Shown: piece after piece, positions 8,068 through 15,358 of the stretch | Layout of the letters: every line of letters begins with the position of its first letter | Numbering within the stretch: the stretch's first letter is position 1 | Source: DASYYE01 sp035946955 | GTDB lineage: Bacteria > Actinomycetota > Actinomycetes > Streptosporangiales > Streptosporangiaceae | NCBI GenBank assembly: GCA_035946955.1 | Contig: DASYYE010000136.1 | Coordinates: forward strand, 1-22,986 | Direction of reading: 5' to 3' | Length of the DNA: 22,986 nt | The notes under the pieces: model-generated | Databases searched by the model: none | Seen by the model: the letters and a program-made list of their open reading frames with translations, nothing else | What the model was told of the DNA's origin: nothing | Made by a program: the position numbers and the translations under genes

Positions 8068-9498
8068 TCACGACGGCCCGCGGACCGCCTTCCACTTGGC
8101 GGTGCGGACCGAGTTGTATGTCTCGTAGTCGGCCGGGGTGCGCAGTGTGGACAGCAGCGGGGCGCCACGGAGCTGTTCATTGGGCACGGGCAGTTGCGAG
8201 GTGAGTTGGGCGTCGACCTTCTGGATTTGGGAGACCTCGCCGACCGCGGGCCCCGGGCCGCTGGAGGACGGGACGCTGACGCCTGCGAGCGGGTCGTCGG
8301 CGCGCGGCGCACTCAGCGTGAGGACGTCACCCACATCAGGGGCGGCTGCGTCGCGCCTGGTCAGCGCGGGCAGGCCCCATCGGGTCTCCACCGTCTTGAG
8401 GACAGAGGTGTGGTCGAGCGGCATGGACCCCGCTGCTACCCGGTACACGGTGCCAGCGGCGATGAGCGGTGAGACCAGCACGGCCGGAACCCGGACGCCG
8501 AAGCGGCTGAAGTCGAAGCCGAACTCCCCTGGTGAGTTGTCTGGTGCCACCGCGCCCACCGGCGGCGTGACGTGGTCGAAGCAGCCGCCGTGCTCGTCGT
8601 AGGTGATGAACAGCAACGTCTGGTCCCAGCCGGGGCCGGACCGCAGGGCGTAGTAGACGTCATGGATCAGTCTCTCGCCGAGCGAGACGTCGTAGTTGGG
8701 GTGCTGGCTGTTGCCCGACGACCCCCAGCTCGGCTCCAGGAACGCATACGCGGGCAACTGGCCCGCTGCGGCGTCGGCCGTGAAGGTGGCGAAGGTACCG
8801 AAGTTGGCATCGGGGGCGCTGGTGGTGTCCGGGAAGTTCTTACGGGTCAGTGGCTCCTGGCTGTACCCGTAGATCTTCCACGCCAGGTTGTGTTCGCTGA
8901 GCAGGCCGAAGATGCTGCGGACAGTGTAGGACGAGCACCCGTCGTTCATGTGGCCCTGGCTGGTGGCCGCACAGGCGAACGCCCGGTTGGGGAACGTCTC
9001 GGTGGGCACCGAGGCGAACCAGTGGTCGCACACAGCGAAACCACGGGCGAGGCCAGACAGGATGGGCAGCGCCTGTGGGGTGAAGGCCCCCATGATGCTC
9101 GCTGGCGTGGTGCCCGCCCGGACACTGCGTCCAGCTCGCTGGTCATAGGCGATCGTGGCATCGAAATTCGTGACAAAACCCTGATTTGTGGCCCCGGGCT
9201 TTCCTGGCGGCCGGTCAGTACCGAAGAGCTGAGAGTGGGTGTTGGCATACCCTTCACCAGGGTCGGCGCCAGGCATGAAGTAACAGCCCGGGTCAGCCGG
9301 GTTGATCTTGAATACGGGCACCGCGGCGCCGGCCGGGTCAGGGTTGGACTCCTGCCCGGTCAGCCCCTCAAAGGGCTGGCCAGCAGGGCTGACATTGCCT
9401 GAGTCCGAATAGAGGAACCCAAGCATGTGGTCAAACGATCGGTTTTCCAGCATCAAGTGCACTACATGCTGGATAGAAGAAAGCTGATTCCCCGCCAT
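8068..9498 (-). CDS. Phosphoesterase family protein (phospholipase C / acid phosphatase AcpA-like)
   Basis: The product has 476 residues. The N-terminus HVVHLMLENRSFDHMLG (11-27) is the family signature, followed by VPTETFPNRAFACAATS (164-180) with the conserved PNR region, and FITYDEHGGCFDHVTPP (297-313) with acidic and His metal-ligand candidates. Known members hydrolyse phospholipids or phosphomonoesters, usually outside the membrane; the substrate here cannot be told. No Tat or Sec signal peptide is visible: the protein begins MAGNQLSSIQ directly before the catalytic domain, and no upstream in-frame start would add one. It is therefore either cytosolic or exported by another route. There is no clear Shine-Dalgarno before ATG 9498. 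malQ follows after 35 bp on the same strand. Upstream, it diverges from the MFS gene. Confidence 0.88.
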   Translation of the reverse strand: MAGNQLSSIQHVVHLMLENRSFDHMLGFLYSDSGNVSPAGQPFEGLTGQESNPDPAGAAVPVFKINPADPGCYFMPGADPGEGYANTHSQLFGTDRPPGKPGATNQGFVTNFDATIAYDQRAGRSVRAGTTPASIMGAFTPQALPILSGLARGFAVCDHWFASVPTETFPNRAFACAATSQGHMNDGCSSYTVRSIFGLLSEHNLAWKIYGYSQEPLTRKNFPDTTSAPDANFGTFATFTADAAAGQLPAYAFLEPSWGSSGNSQHPNYDVSLGERLIHDVYYALRSGPGWDQTLLFITYDEHGGCFDHVTPPVGAVAPDNSPGEFGFDFSRFGVRVPAVLVSPLIAAGTVYRVAAGSMPLDHTSVLKTVETRWGLPALTRRDAAAPDVGDVLTLSAPRADDPLAGVSVPSSSGPGPAVGEVSQIQKVDAQLTSQLPVPNEQLRGAPLLSTLRTPADYETYNSVRTAKWKAVRGPS

Positions 9499-9591
9499 AA
9501 TTCCGTATTTTGGCGGTCACCACAGACTCACCACAAGGCCCAAAACGCAATGCAGGCCCGAAATCCGGAGATGGCGAGGCTGGCCGGGGCC

Positions 9592-9663
9592 GCGCTGGGC
9601 CTGCGGATCGTCGCACCGGCCGTCCCGGCTTCCGCGCGCCAGTTCGCGGTCAGCACCGCCGCG
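9592..9663 (+). pseudogene. Duplicated fragment of the MFS gene's 5' coding region (remnant)
   Basis: This 72-bp stretch aligns without gaps to 9768-9839, inside the downstream MFS gene, with 62 of 72 bases identical by my count. In its own frame it reads ALGLRIVAPAVPASARQF..., against ALGFGIVAPAIPAFARQF... in the transporter. The offset is 176 bp, so it is out of frame with the intact gene. A 55-codon reading frame (ATG 9571 to 9738) contains it but runs into the start of the MFS gene. It is probably the remnant of an older paralogous transporter or of a partial duplication. It fills much of the intergenic region, so the MFS promoter must lie in or near it. Confidence 0.6.
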
Positions 9664-9680
9664 TTGCTCGCCCTGGCACA

Positions 9681-10889
9681 ATGCCGTCCGTGCCTGGCTC
9701 GCAGCGTGGCCTCTTCCGCGGACTGCCGCGTGAGGTGACGATCCTGACCGCGGTCTCGTTCACGGTCGCGCTGGGCTTCGGGATCGTCGCACCAGCCATC
9801 CCGGCTTTCGCACGCCAGTTCGGGGTAAGCACCGCCGCTGCTGCCAGTGTGATCAGCGCGTTCGCGCTCATGCGGGTGCTGGGCGCGCTGCCCGCTGGCC
9901 GCCTGGTGGACCGGTTCGGTGAACACGCGGTCATGGCGGCCGGCATCACCATCGTCGCGGTGAGCAGCCTGCTCGCGGGGTTCTCGCAGTCGTTCGTGCA
10001 ACTGGTCGTGCTGCGTGGTGCGGGCGGGCTGGGCTCGGCCATGTTCAGTGTCAGCGCCCAGACCCTGCTGCTGACGAGCGTCCCTGCGGGACAGCGCGGC
10101 CGGGCCAGCGGCATGTTCAGTGGCGGTTTCCTGGTGGGTGGGATCAGTGGCCCGGCACTGGGCGGGCTGGTCGCCGCATGGTCGCTGCGGGCACCGTTCA
10201 TCATCTACGGCGCCCTGCTCGTCGTCCCCGCTCTCATCGCCGCGTTCGTGCTGCGCGACGCCGTGGGGACTCCCGCCCCGCGTGCCACCCGCAGCGGTCG
10301 GCTGTTCGGTGACCTTGGCCACGCACTGCGCAGCAGCGCGTACCGGGCCGCGGCATCGGCGAACCTGGCGGAGGGGTTCGCCGTGATGGGGGTGCGCAGC
10401 GCCATCGTGCCGCTGTTCGTCCATGATGTCCTGCACCGCTCGGCGGTGTGGACCGGCATCGGCTTCCTCGTGTTCGCCGCGCTGAACGCGGCGGTGCTGC
10501 TGCCCGGCGGACGGGCAGCCGACATGCTCGGGCGTCGGCCGGTGATGATCGCGGGGTGCACGGTCTGCGCTGGCGGCATGGGGATGCTGGCGTTGCTGCC
10601 CGGGCTCGGCGGGTACCTCGCTGCGCTCGCCGTGGCCGGCCTGGGCTCCGGGCTGCTCGACGTCGCGCCCGCGGCGATGATCGGCGACACCCTGGCGGAC
10701 CGGGGCGGGACCTTGGTCGCGGCTTACCAGATGGCCGGGGACACCGGGTCGGTCACCGGGCCGGTGGCAGCCGGCGCCCTGGTCGACTCGGTGTCCTATG
10801 GTGCGGCGTTCGGGCTGGCAGCCGCAGTCCTCAGCGCTGCCGCGTTGCTGGGTTTGTTCGCCCCCGAGACCCGTGGGGCCACCCACTGA
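9681..10889 (+). CDS. Major facilitator superfamily transporter (drug-efflux type)
   Basis: The product has 402 residues, with about 12 hydrophobic helices filling most of the length. TM1 is near residues 15-36. The MFS motif A-like loop GRLVDRFGEHAVM lies between TM2 and TM3 and is echoed by GGRAADMLGRRPVMIAG in the second half, the usual two-fold repeat. Members like this exchange protons for drugs or small metabolites across the cytoplasmic membrane; the substrate is unknown. The start at ATG 9681 was chosen because residues upstream in frame are the duplicated fragment read out of frame and are hydrophilic. GTG 9690 is possible. No Shine-Dalgarno precedes it. A DUF1707 gene follows after 37 bp on the same strand. 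Confidence 0.9.
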   Translation: MPSVPGSQRGLFRGLPREVTILTAVSFTVALGFGIVAPAIPAFARQFGVSTAAAASVISAFALMRVLGALPAGRLVDRFGEHAVMAAGITIVAVSSLLAGFSQSFVQLVVLRGAGGLGSAMFSVSAQTLLLTSVPAGQRGRASGMFSGGFLVGGISGPALGGLVAAWSLRAPFIIYGALLVVPALIAAFVLRDAVGTPAPRATRSGRLFGDLGHALRSSAYRAAASANLAEGFAVMGVRSAIVPLFVHDVLHRSAVWTGIGFLVFAALNAAVLLPGGRAADMLGRRPVMIAGCTVCAGGMGMLALLPGLGGYLAALAVAGLGSGLLDVAPAAMIGDTLADRGGTLVAAYQMAGDTGSVTGPVAAGALVDSVSYGAAFGLAAAVLSAAALLGLFAPETRGATH

Positions 10890-10915
10890 TTGCCCGTGCA
10901 CTCCTGGTCGCAGCA

Positions 10916-10921
10916 GACTAT
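10916..10921 (+). promoter_or_regulatory. Possible -10 box placing the DUF1707 transcript start at its ATG
   Basis: GACTAT ends 5 nt before ATG 10927. The only GGAG is one base from the ATG, too close to act as a Shine-Dalgarno. TTGCCC at 10890-10895 would be a -35, but the spacer of 20 bp is long. Weak candidate for leaderless transcription. Confidence 0.25.
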
Positions 10922-10926
10922 GGAGT

Positions 10927-11364
10927 ATGACCGCCAGCCTGCGGGTCTCCTCCGCCGAACGCGAGCAGGTCATCGAGCATCTGAAGCGCGCGTACGCGGA
11001 GGGTCGGCTCGATCACGCGGAACTCGACATGCGGGTGGGCCTCGCCCTCACCGGGAAGACGCGGCGGGACCTGGACCCGCTGCTCGCCGACCTGCCACCG
11101 ACGGTGGTGTGGGCAGCACAGATCCCTGCGCCACGCGGGCAGCTAGCCGCCGCTCGATCGGTCACGAGGGATGCCGGGACCGTCTACGGGAAAGGTTCCT
11201 CCTCTGTCGGCACACGGCCAGACGCCAGGCACGGCGCCCGCCGCGCGCGAGCCGTCCTGACCGCTCTGGCCGTGCTCCTCGTGGCGGGCGTGACGGTGTT
11301 GCTGGCCTCCTACCTGTTGGTGGCCCTGATCTCCGCTGCCATGTCACTTCACCTGATCAAGTGA
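10927..11364 (+). CDS. DUF1707 domain membrane protein
   Basis: The product has 145 residues. The N-terminus RVSSAEREQVIEHLKRAYAEGRLDHAEL plus LADLP at 52-56 is a typical DUF1707 domain (residues 6-58), widespread in actinomycetes and often found at the N-terminus of small membrane proteins; its function is unknown. A linker rich in Arg and Ser follows, then one or two hydrophobic segments (109-138) and a short tail. The domain would face the cytosol if the helix is a simple anchor. ATG 10927 was chosen because the domain starts right after it. The gene is 37 bp downstream of the MFS transporter and convergent with the response regulator. Confidence 0.85.
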   Translation: MTASLRVSSAEREQVIEHLKRAYAEGRLDHAELDMRVGLALTGKTRRDLDPLLADLPPTVVWAAQIPAPRGQLAAARSVTRDAGTVYGKGSSSVGTRPDARHGARRARAVLTALAVLLVAGVTVLLASYLLVALISAAMSLHLIK

Positions 11365-11379
11365 GCCCGGGCACCGCGA

Positions 11380-11423
11380 ACGGCCTGGCCGGCCCGGCCC
11401 AGAACCTTGTCAGGCCAGGCCGT
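11380..11423. terminator. Bidirectional hairpin between convergent genes
   Basis: ACGGCCTGGCC (11380-11390) and GGCCAGGCCGT (11413-11423) form a perfect 11-bp inverted repeat around a 22-nt loop, between the stop of the DUF1707 gene (11364) and the stop of the response regulator (11410-11412). The right arm lies in the regulator's last codons. There is no U-tract. Its position suits a shared terminator for the two converging transcripts. Confidence 0.45.
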
Positions 11424-12189
11424 GGCGGTAGGCGTAGGTCACTGCCTGGGCACGGTCGCGGACGCCGGTCTTGGCGAAGAGGTGGTTGATGTGGGTCTTG
11501 ACCGTGGTCTCGCTGACCACGAGCTGGCGGGCGATCTCGGTATTGGACAGCCCTTGGGCGATCAGTGACAGCACCTCGGCCTCACGCGCCGTCAGCCCGT
11601 CGGGGAGCCTCGGCTCGCCGGGCGGGCCAGCGGTGAGCGCGTCCAGCAGGTGCTGCTGGACCGCCGGGTCGATGGCGGCCTGGCCGCGCGTGACCCGCTC
11701 CAGTGCCTCGCGGATCTCCGCCGCGCCCACGTCCTTGGTCAGGTAGCCACGGGCACCTGCCCGCAGCGCGTCAATGACCGAGCGGTCATCGGCGTAGGTG
11801 GTCAGCACGAGAACCTTGATGTTCGCGTCACTTTCGTGCAGCCTGCGCGTGGCCTCGACGCCGTCGCAGTGGGGCATCCGGAGGTCCATGAGCACGACAT
11901 CGGGCTGCAGCCTGGCCGCCAGGGCCAGCGCCTCGTCACCATCGGCGGCCGTGCCGACGACCTCCACGCCGGGGAGCAGGCCAAGCAGGGTGCCGAGCCC
12001 CTCACGGACAACGCGCTGGTCATCAGCTACCAGGACGCGGATGGCTGTGCTAGCCCCGCTCGCCTCCGGGCCGCTGGTGACCGCCGCCTTCCCTCCTCGC
12101 TCGCGCGCTCGCTGCGCTCGCTCCTCGCTCGTCAGTCCAGGCGGCTGAGCGGCCCTTTGGCTCGCGGGCGGCCCGCTCGGCTCGCTCAT
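11410..12189 (-). CDS. NarL/LuxR-family two-component response regulator
   Basis: The product has 259 residues. The receiver domain (about 49-165) has acidic residues D56/D57 (VADDQ), phospho-acceptor D102 (VVLMDLRMP), T130 and K152. The LuxR-type helix-turn-helix is at 198-258 (LTAREAEVLSLIAQGLSNTEIARQ). The partner is the upstream kinase; phosphorylation should drive dimeric DNA binding. ATG 12189 was chosen because it overlaps the kinase stop as ATGA (translational coupling); ATG 12201 would add four residues. Unusually, about 48 residues precede the receiver, whereas such regulators normally begin within a few residues of it. The extension is Ala/Arg/Glu-rich and encoded by short repeats. 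A likely target is the dyad or promoter of the divergent ABC exporter operon. Confidence 0.93.
   Translation of the reverse strand: MSEPSGPPASQRAAQPPGLTSEERAQRARERGGKAAVTSGPEASGASTAIRVLVADDQRVVREGLGTLLGLLPGVEVVGTAADGDEALALAARLQPDVVLMDLRMPHCDGVEATRRLHESDANIKVLVLTTYADDRSVIDALRAGARGYLTKDVGAAEIREALERVTRGQAAIDPAVQQHLLDALTAGPPGEPRLPDGLTAREAEVLSLIAQGLSNTEIARQLVVSETTVKTHINHLFAKTGVRDRAQAVTYAYRHGLA
12093..12131 (-). repeat. Short low-complexity CGCTCG repeat inside the response-regulator gene
   Basis: CTCCTCGCTCG occurs at 12093-12103 and again at 12121-12131. Between them lie further GCTCG units (CGCGCTCGCTGCGCTCG). It encodes part of the regulator's N-terminal extension (around EERAQRARERGGK, about 22-34). 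The repetitive make-up suggests expansion or insertion of a small repeat rather than a conserved domain. Confidence 0.55.
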
Positions 12190-13382
12190 GCTGGTATCCA
12201 CAGTTCTACGAGGAACCCCGTCTGTGTGGGGCCTGCGGTGAGTGTGCCACCTAGCAGTTCGGCCCGTTCCTCCATGCCGGTCAGCCCATAACCCTTCCCT
12301 TCGCCCCGCGTGGCTGGCGGGCCGCCCTGGCCGAAGTCCTCAATGGCCAGCCGGGTGCCGGCCGGCTCATAGGCCAGGCGGACCTCGACCCGCTGCTCGT
12401 GGGCATGCTTGCGGATGTTCGTCAGGGCCTCCTGCCCGGCCCGGTAGAACGCCAGCCTCGCTTCGGCGCTCAGGTCACGCTCGTCACCGGTCACGCTGAT
12501 TGTGCACGGAACACCGGTGTCGGCCTCGAACCCGGCGGCCAGGTCGGGCAGGCGTTCGGGCCCGGGCAGCGCGTCGCCCCGCAGCGCGCGGATGGCCCGC
12601 TGGGCCTCGTCCAGGCCGGTCCTGGCCAGCCGGTGGGCACGCTCCACCGCGGCACGGACCCGGGGGTCCGTGCCGTCCTGGCTGGTCAGCAGCCTGGCTC
12701 CTTCCAAGTTGAGCATCAGGCCAGACAGGGAGTGGGCAAGGACGTCGTGCATCTCCCGGGCCAGCCGCTGACGCTCACCCAGGGCGGCCGCCTGCGCCTG
12801 GGCGGCCCGGGTCTGTTCCAGTTCGGCGAGCAGGGACTCAGCCTGCTGCTGGCTCTCCCGGAGCCGCCTGGCGAACAGAGACAGGATGTAGAAGGCGAGC
12901 ACCCCGAAGTCGTTCAGGACGCACCCCGTGACCGAGGTGTGTCCGTTGTAGACCCAGGCCCCGGAGACTGCCACGAGTGCGAAGGCGGCCACGACCGCGG
13001 ACACACGGACCGCCAACGCCAGGGCGGCTACGCACACAGCCGGGAACACGCCGAGGAAGGCCGCGTCGGTGCCCTGCAGGACGATCAGGGATACCGCGCT
13101 GGCCACGGCAATGAGCGACAGGGCCAGGAGCGGCGCATAGCGGGAAGCCCTCGCTGTCCACAGCGCGGCGACGGTGGTGGCACACAGCGCGGCAAGAGCG
13201 AGCGCCACAGCCAGGGCCCGGCCGTGAATGCCTGGCGCCGGGTGGGCCTGGAACGAGGCCACCACGACGAACGCGACTATGGCCGTCGCCAGCAGGCGGA
13301 TCGACATGGCGACCGCGAGCTGGCGGTCCCGTGCCTCCTCCAGCCCGGACCAGCCAGCGGGGGCGTCGGCCTTGGCACTCAC
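12186..13382 (-). CDS. NarL-type sensor histidine kinase
   Basis: The product has 398 residues. It has about six hydrophobic segments between residues 25 and 170 with short loops and no large extracellular sensor, so it probably senses within the membrane or through the exporter. A coiled linker (172-205) leads to the HisKA_3 dimerisation domain, with phospho-accepting H212 in AREMHDVLAHSLSGL. The ATPase domain has the N-box AGQEALTNIRKHA and the glycine-rich GKGYGLTGMEERAELLGG. The start is GTG 13382: a TACGGT hexamer ends 6 nt upstream and no Shine-Dalgarno is seen, so the transcript may be leaderless. The stop TGA overlaps the ATG of the response regulator. It diverges from the ABC exporter genes across a 173-bp intergenic region. 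Confidence 0.92.
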   Translation of the reverse strand: MSAKADAPAGWSGLEEARDRQLAVAMSIRLLATAIVAFVVVASFQAHPAPGIHGRALAVALALAALCATTVAALWTARASRYAPLLALSLIAVASAVSLIVLQGTDAAFLGVFPAVCVAALALAVRVSAVVAAFALVAVSGAWVYNGHTSVTGCVLNDFGVLAFYILSLFARRLRESQQQAESLLAELEQTRAAQAQAAALGERQRLAREMHDVLAHSLSGLMLNLEGARLLTSQDGTDPRVRAAVERAHRLARTGLDEAQRAIRALRGDALPGPERLPDLAAGFEADTGVPCTISVTGDERDLSAEARLAFYRAGQEALTNIRKHAHEQRVEVRLAYEPAGTRLAIEDFGQGGPPATRGEGKGYGLTGMEERAELLGGTLTAGPTQTGFLVELWIPA

Positions 13383-13388
13383 GACTCA

Positions 13389-13394
13389 ACCGTA
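13389..13394 (-). promoter_or_regulatory. Candidate -10 box of the kinase/regulator operon (leaderless)
   Basis: The minus strand reads TACGGT followed by 6 nt and the GTG start codon at 13382, the spacing expected if transcription begins at the start codon. The -35 position 17 bp upstream reads GGGACC, a partial match. Confidence 0.35.
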
Positions 13395-13446
13395 CGGCGT
13401 GGCCACGGCCTGGTCCCACGGGCGACGGGTGGATTCAGCATGGCGC

Positions 13447-13470
13447 GGGCTCCACCCGAGGGTGGAGCCC
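13447..13470. promoter_or_regulatory. Perfect 24-bp dyad, candidate operator between the two-component and ABC operons
   Basis: GGGCTCCACCC (13447-13457) and GGGTGGAGCCC (13460-13470) are exact inverted copies with a 2-bp centre. The element lies about 50 bp beyond the candidate kinase -10 and about 85 bp before the exporter start, in a divergent intergenic region where a terminator is not needed. This fits an operator, possibly for the adjacent NarL-type regulator. As RNA it could also fold into a 10-bp stem with a tetraloop in the exporter leader. The binding partner is inference. Confidence 0.55.
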
Positions 13471-13555
13471 CGAGTTCCACCTCCGCGGCGAAGACGGGCC
13501 GGGCCCTCGCGCCGGACCCTTGACACCGAGGCCAACCGCACAACAGGGGAGTGAG

Positions 13556-14533
13556 ATGAACAGCATCAGCGAGCAACGCGACCGGGCCCCGGCCGCCACC
13601 GCGGGCACAGAGCCGGTGGTCAGCGTCCGTGGCCTGGTCAAGCGCTACGGCAGCCAGGAAGCTGTCAAGGGCATCGACCTCGACGTGCGGCGCGGGGAGA
13701 TCTTCGCCTTCCTGGGTCCCAATGGCGCTGGCAAGACCACCACCGTCGAGATCCTGGAAGGGTTCCGCCAGCGCACCGCTGGCGAGGTCAGCGTCCTGGG
13801 CCATGACCCGGCCAGTGCTGGCGGGGACTGGCGCGACCGGGTGGGCGTCGTGTTGCAGGAGTCCGAGGCCGAGCCCGGCCTGTCCGTCCGCGAGTGCCTG
13901 GCCCTGTACGCGGGGTTCTACCGGGCACCACGCGACATTGACGAGACCATCGAACTGGTGGGCCTGACCGGCAAGGTGCGCACGCTCGCCACCCGCCTGT
14001 CCGGGGGCCAGCGCCGCCGTCTGGACTTCGCGCTCGCGCTCATCGGCGACCCGGAGCTGATCTTCCTGGACGAGCCGACCACCGGGTTTGACCCCTCGGC
14101 CCGCCGGGCCGCCTGGGAAGTCGTCGCCGGCCTGCGCCACCTGGGCAAGACGGTCTTCCTCACCACCCACTACATGGACGAGGCCGAGTACCTGGCCGAC
14201 CGTATCGCGGTGCTCGCAGGCGGGCGGGTGGTGGCGGAGGGCACGCCACGGACGCTGGGCGGCCGCGACGAGATGACGGCCACGATCAGCTTCACGCTCC
14301 CCAGCGGCCTGTCCGCCAGCGACCTGCCCGCAGGGCTGCGCCTGCTTGCCGGGGAGGGCCTGGCGGGTGCCACGGTCCTGCACAGCGAGAGCCCGCTCGT
14401 GCACCTCCAGATGCTGTCCACCTGGGCGCTCAGCCGCAGCTTCGACCTCCCCGACCTCGACGTCCACCGCCCGTCGCTGGAAGAGGTCTACCTCGCCCTG
14501 ACCGGCCCGACCACCGCAAAGGATCCCCAATGA
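13556..14533 (+). CDS. ABC transporter ATP-binding protein (DrrA/CcmA-like)
   Basis: The product has 325 residues. Walker A GPNGAGKT is at 54-61, the Q-loop near Q101, the signature LSGGQ at 148-152, Walker B LIFLDEP at 168-174 and the switch His in TTHYMDEAE (H205). The last 90 or so residues form the accessory C-terminal domain typical of ABC-2 exporter ATPases. It powers the adjacent permease in exporting drugs, lipids or polyketides; the substrate is unknown. ATG 13556 was chosen for the strong Shine-Dalgarno AGGGGAG at 13545-13551; the open frame upstream lacks family sequence. The stop overlaps the permease start as ATGA at 14530-14533. TTGACA occurs at 13520-13525, but no -10 follows at normal spacing. 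Confidence 0.95.
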   Translation: MNSISEQRDRAPAATAGTEPVVSVRGLVKRYGSQEAVKGIDLDVRRGEIFAFLGPNGAGKTTTVEILEGFRQRTAGEVSVLGHDPASAGGDWRDRVGVVLQESEAEPGLSVRECLALYAGFYRAPRDIDETIELVGLTGKVRTLATRLSGGQRRRLDFALALIGDPELIFLDEPTTGFDPSARRAAWEVVAGLRHLGKTVFLTTHYMDEAEYLADRIAVLAGGRVVAEGTPRTLGGRDEMTATISFTLPSGLSASDLPAGLRLLAGEGLAGATVLHSESPLVHLQMLSTWALSRSFDLPDLDVHRPSLEEVYLALTGPTTAKDPQ

Positions 14534-15306
14534 CCCGGATGGCACTGCACCAGGCCAACTATGACCTGCGCGCCTTCTTCCGCAACCGGCAGTCGCAGTT
14601 CTTCACCCTCGCCCTGCCCATCCTGTTCCTGGTGATCTTCGCCGCGCTGTTCGGCGGTCACGGCCACACGACCACGGTCAGCGGCGGGCAGATCGACACG
14701 TCGGTCTACTACGTCCCCGGCATCATGGCCCTCGGCATCATTTCGGCGGCCTTCGGCAACCTGGTGGCGTCAGTGACCACCCAGCGGGAACGCGGGGTGC
14801 TCAAGCGGCGGCGCGCCACCCCGGTCCCGGCCGCGGCCATCATCGCCGGGCGGGTGCTCACGTCCGTGGTTGTCGCGGTCGTCATGACCGCGGTGCTGCT
14901 CGGTATCGGCTGGGCCGCCTATGGAGCAACCGTCCCGGGCCACACGGCCGTCGCGCTGGCGGTCACCGTGGTGGTCGGCGCGGCCGCCTTCTGCTGCCTC
15001 GGGTACGGGTTGACGTCTCTGGTCCACAACGAGGACGCCGCAGTGCCCTCGACGCAGGCGGTCCTGCTGCCGCTGTACTTCATCTCCGGGGTGTTCGTCT
15101 CCGTGTCGGTGCTGCCCCACTGGCTCGCGAGCGTGGGAGAGGTCTTCCCGGTCCGCCATCTGGCGGATGCCCTGCTCACCGCGTACAACCCACACACCAC
15201 CGGCATGGGCTTCGCAGGACAGGACCTGCTGGTCATCGCCGCGTGGGGTGTCGCGGGCCTGCTGCTCGCGGTCCGCAAGTTCAGTTGGGTCCCACTCGGG
15301 CGCTGA
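14530..15306 (+). CDS. ABC-2 type transporter permease
   Basis: The product has 258 residues with six predicted membrane helices, the standard ABC-2 fold. The first is near 24-42 (FTLALPILFLVIFAALFGG), followed by a short extracellular part, a second helix around 64-80, the amphipathic TTQRERGVLKRRRATPVP coupling region (83-100), and four further helices to the C-terminus. It forms the membrane half of the exporter with the ATPase encoded just upstream. The ATG overlaps the ATPase stop by 4 nt, so translation is coupled. A small zinc-ribbon-like gene follows after 52 bp. Confidence 0.94.
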   Translation: MTRMALHQANYDLRAFFRNRQSQFFTLALPILFLVIFAALFGGHGHTTTVSGGQIDTSVYYVPGIMALGIISAAFGNLVASVTTQRERGVLKRRRATPVPAAAIIAGRVLTSVVVAVVMTAVLLGIGWAAYGATVPGHTAVALAVTVVVGAAAFCCLGYGLTSLVHNEDAAVPSTQAVLLPLYFISGVFVSVSVLPHWLASVGEVFPVRHLADALLTAYNPHTTGMGFAGQDLLVIAAWGVAGLLLAVRKFSWVPLGR

Positions 15307-15358
15307 TCTGTCAGGCCCCACTCCGCCACCGCAGGCCATGCCACTACAGGAGGCACCC

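Noticed and set aside
9510..9680. N-terminal extension of the MFS protein from TTG 9510
   Set aside because: The extra 57 residues are hydrophilic and include the duplicated MFS fragment read out of frame, so they are unlikely to be part of the transporter.
9528..10973. 481-codon open frame on the minus strand
   Set aside because: Antisense shadow of the MFS gene. Its translation is Gln/His/Arg-rich without family features, while the plus strand encodes a clear 12-helix transporter.
12093..12131. CRISPR-like or minisatellite array
   Set aside because: Only two copies of an 11-mer with a short spacer, lying inside a coding frame; no spacer diversity or cas genes.
13520..13525. TTGACA as -35 of the ABC exporter operon
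   Set aside because: No -10-like hexamer follows at 16-19 bp; that position is occupied by the Shine-Dalgarno region.
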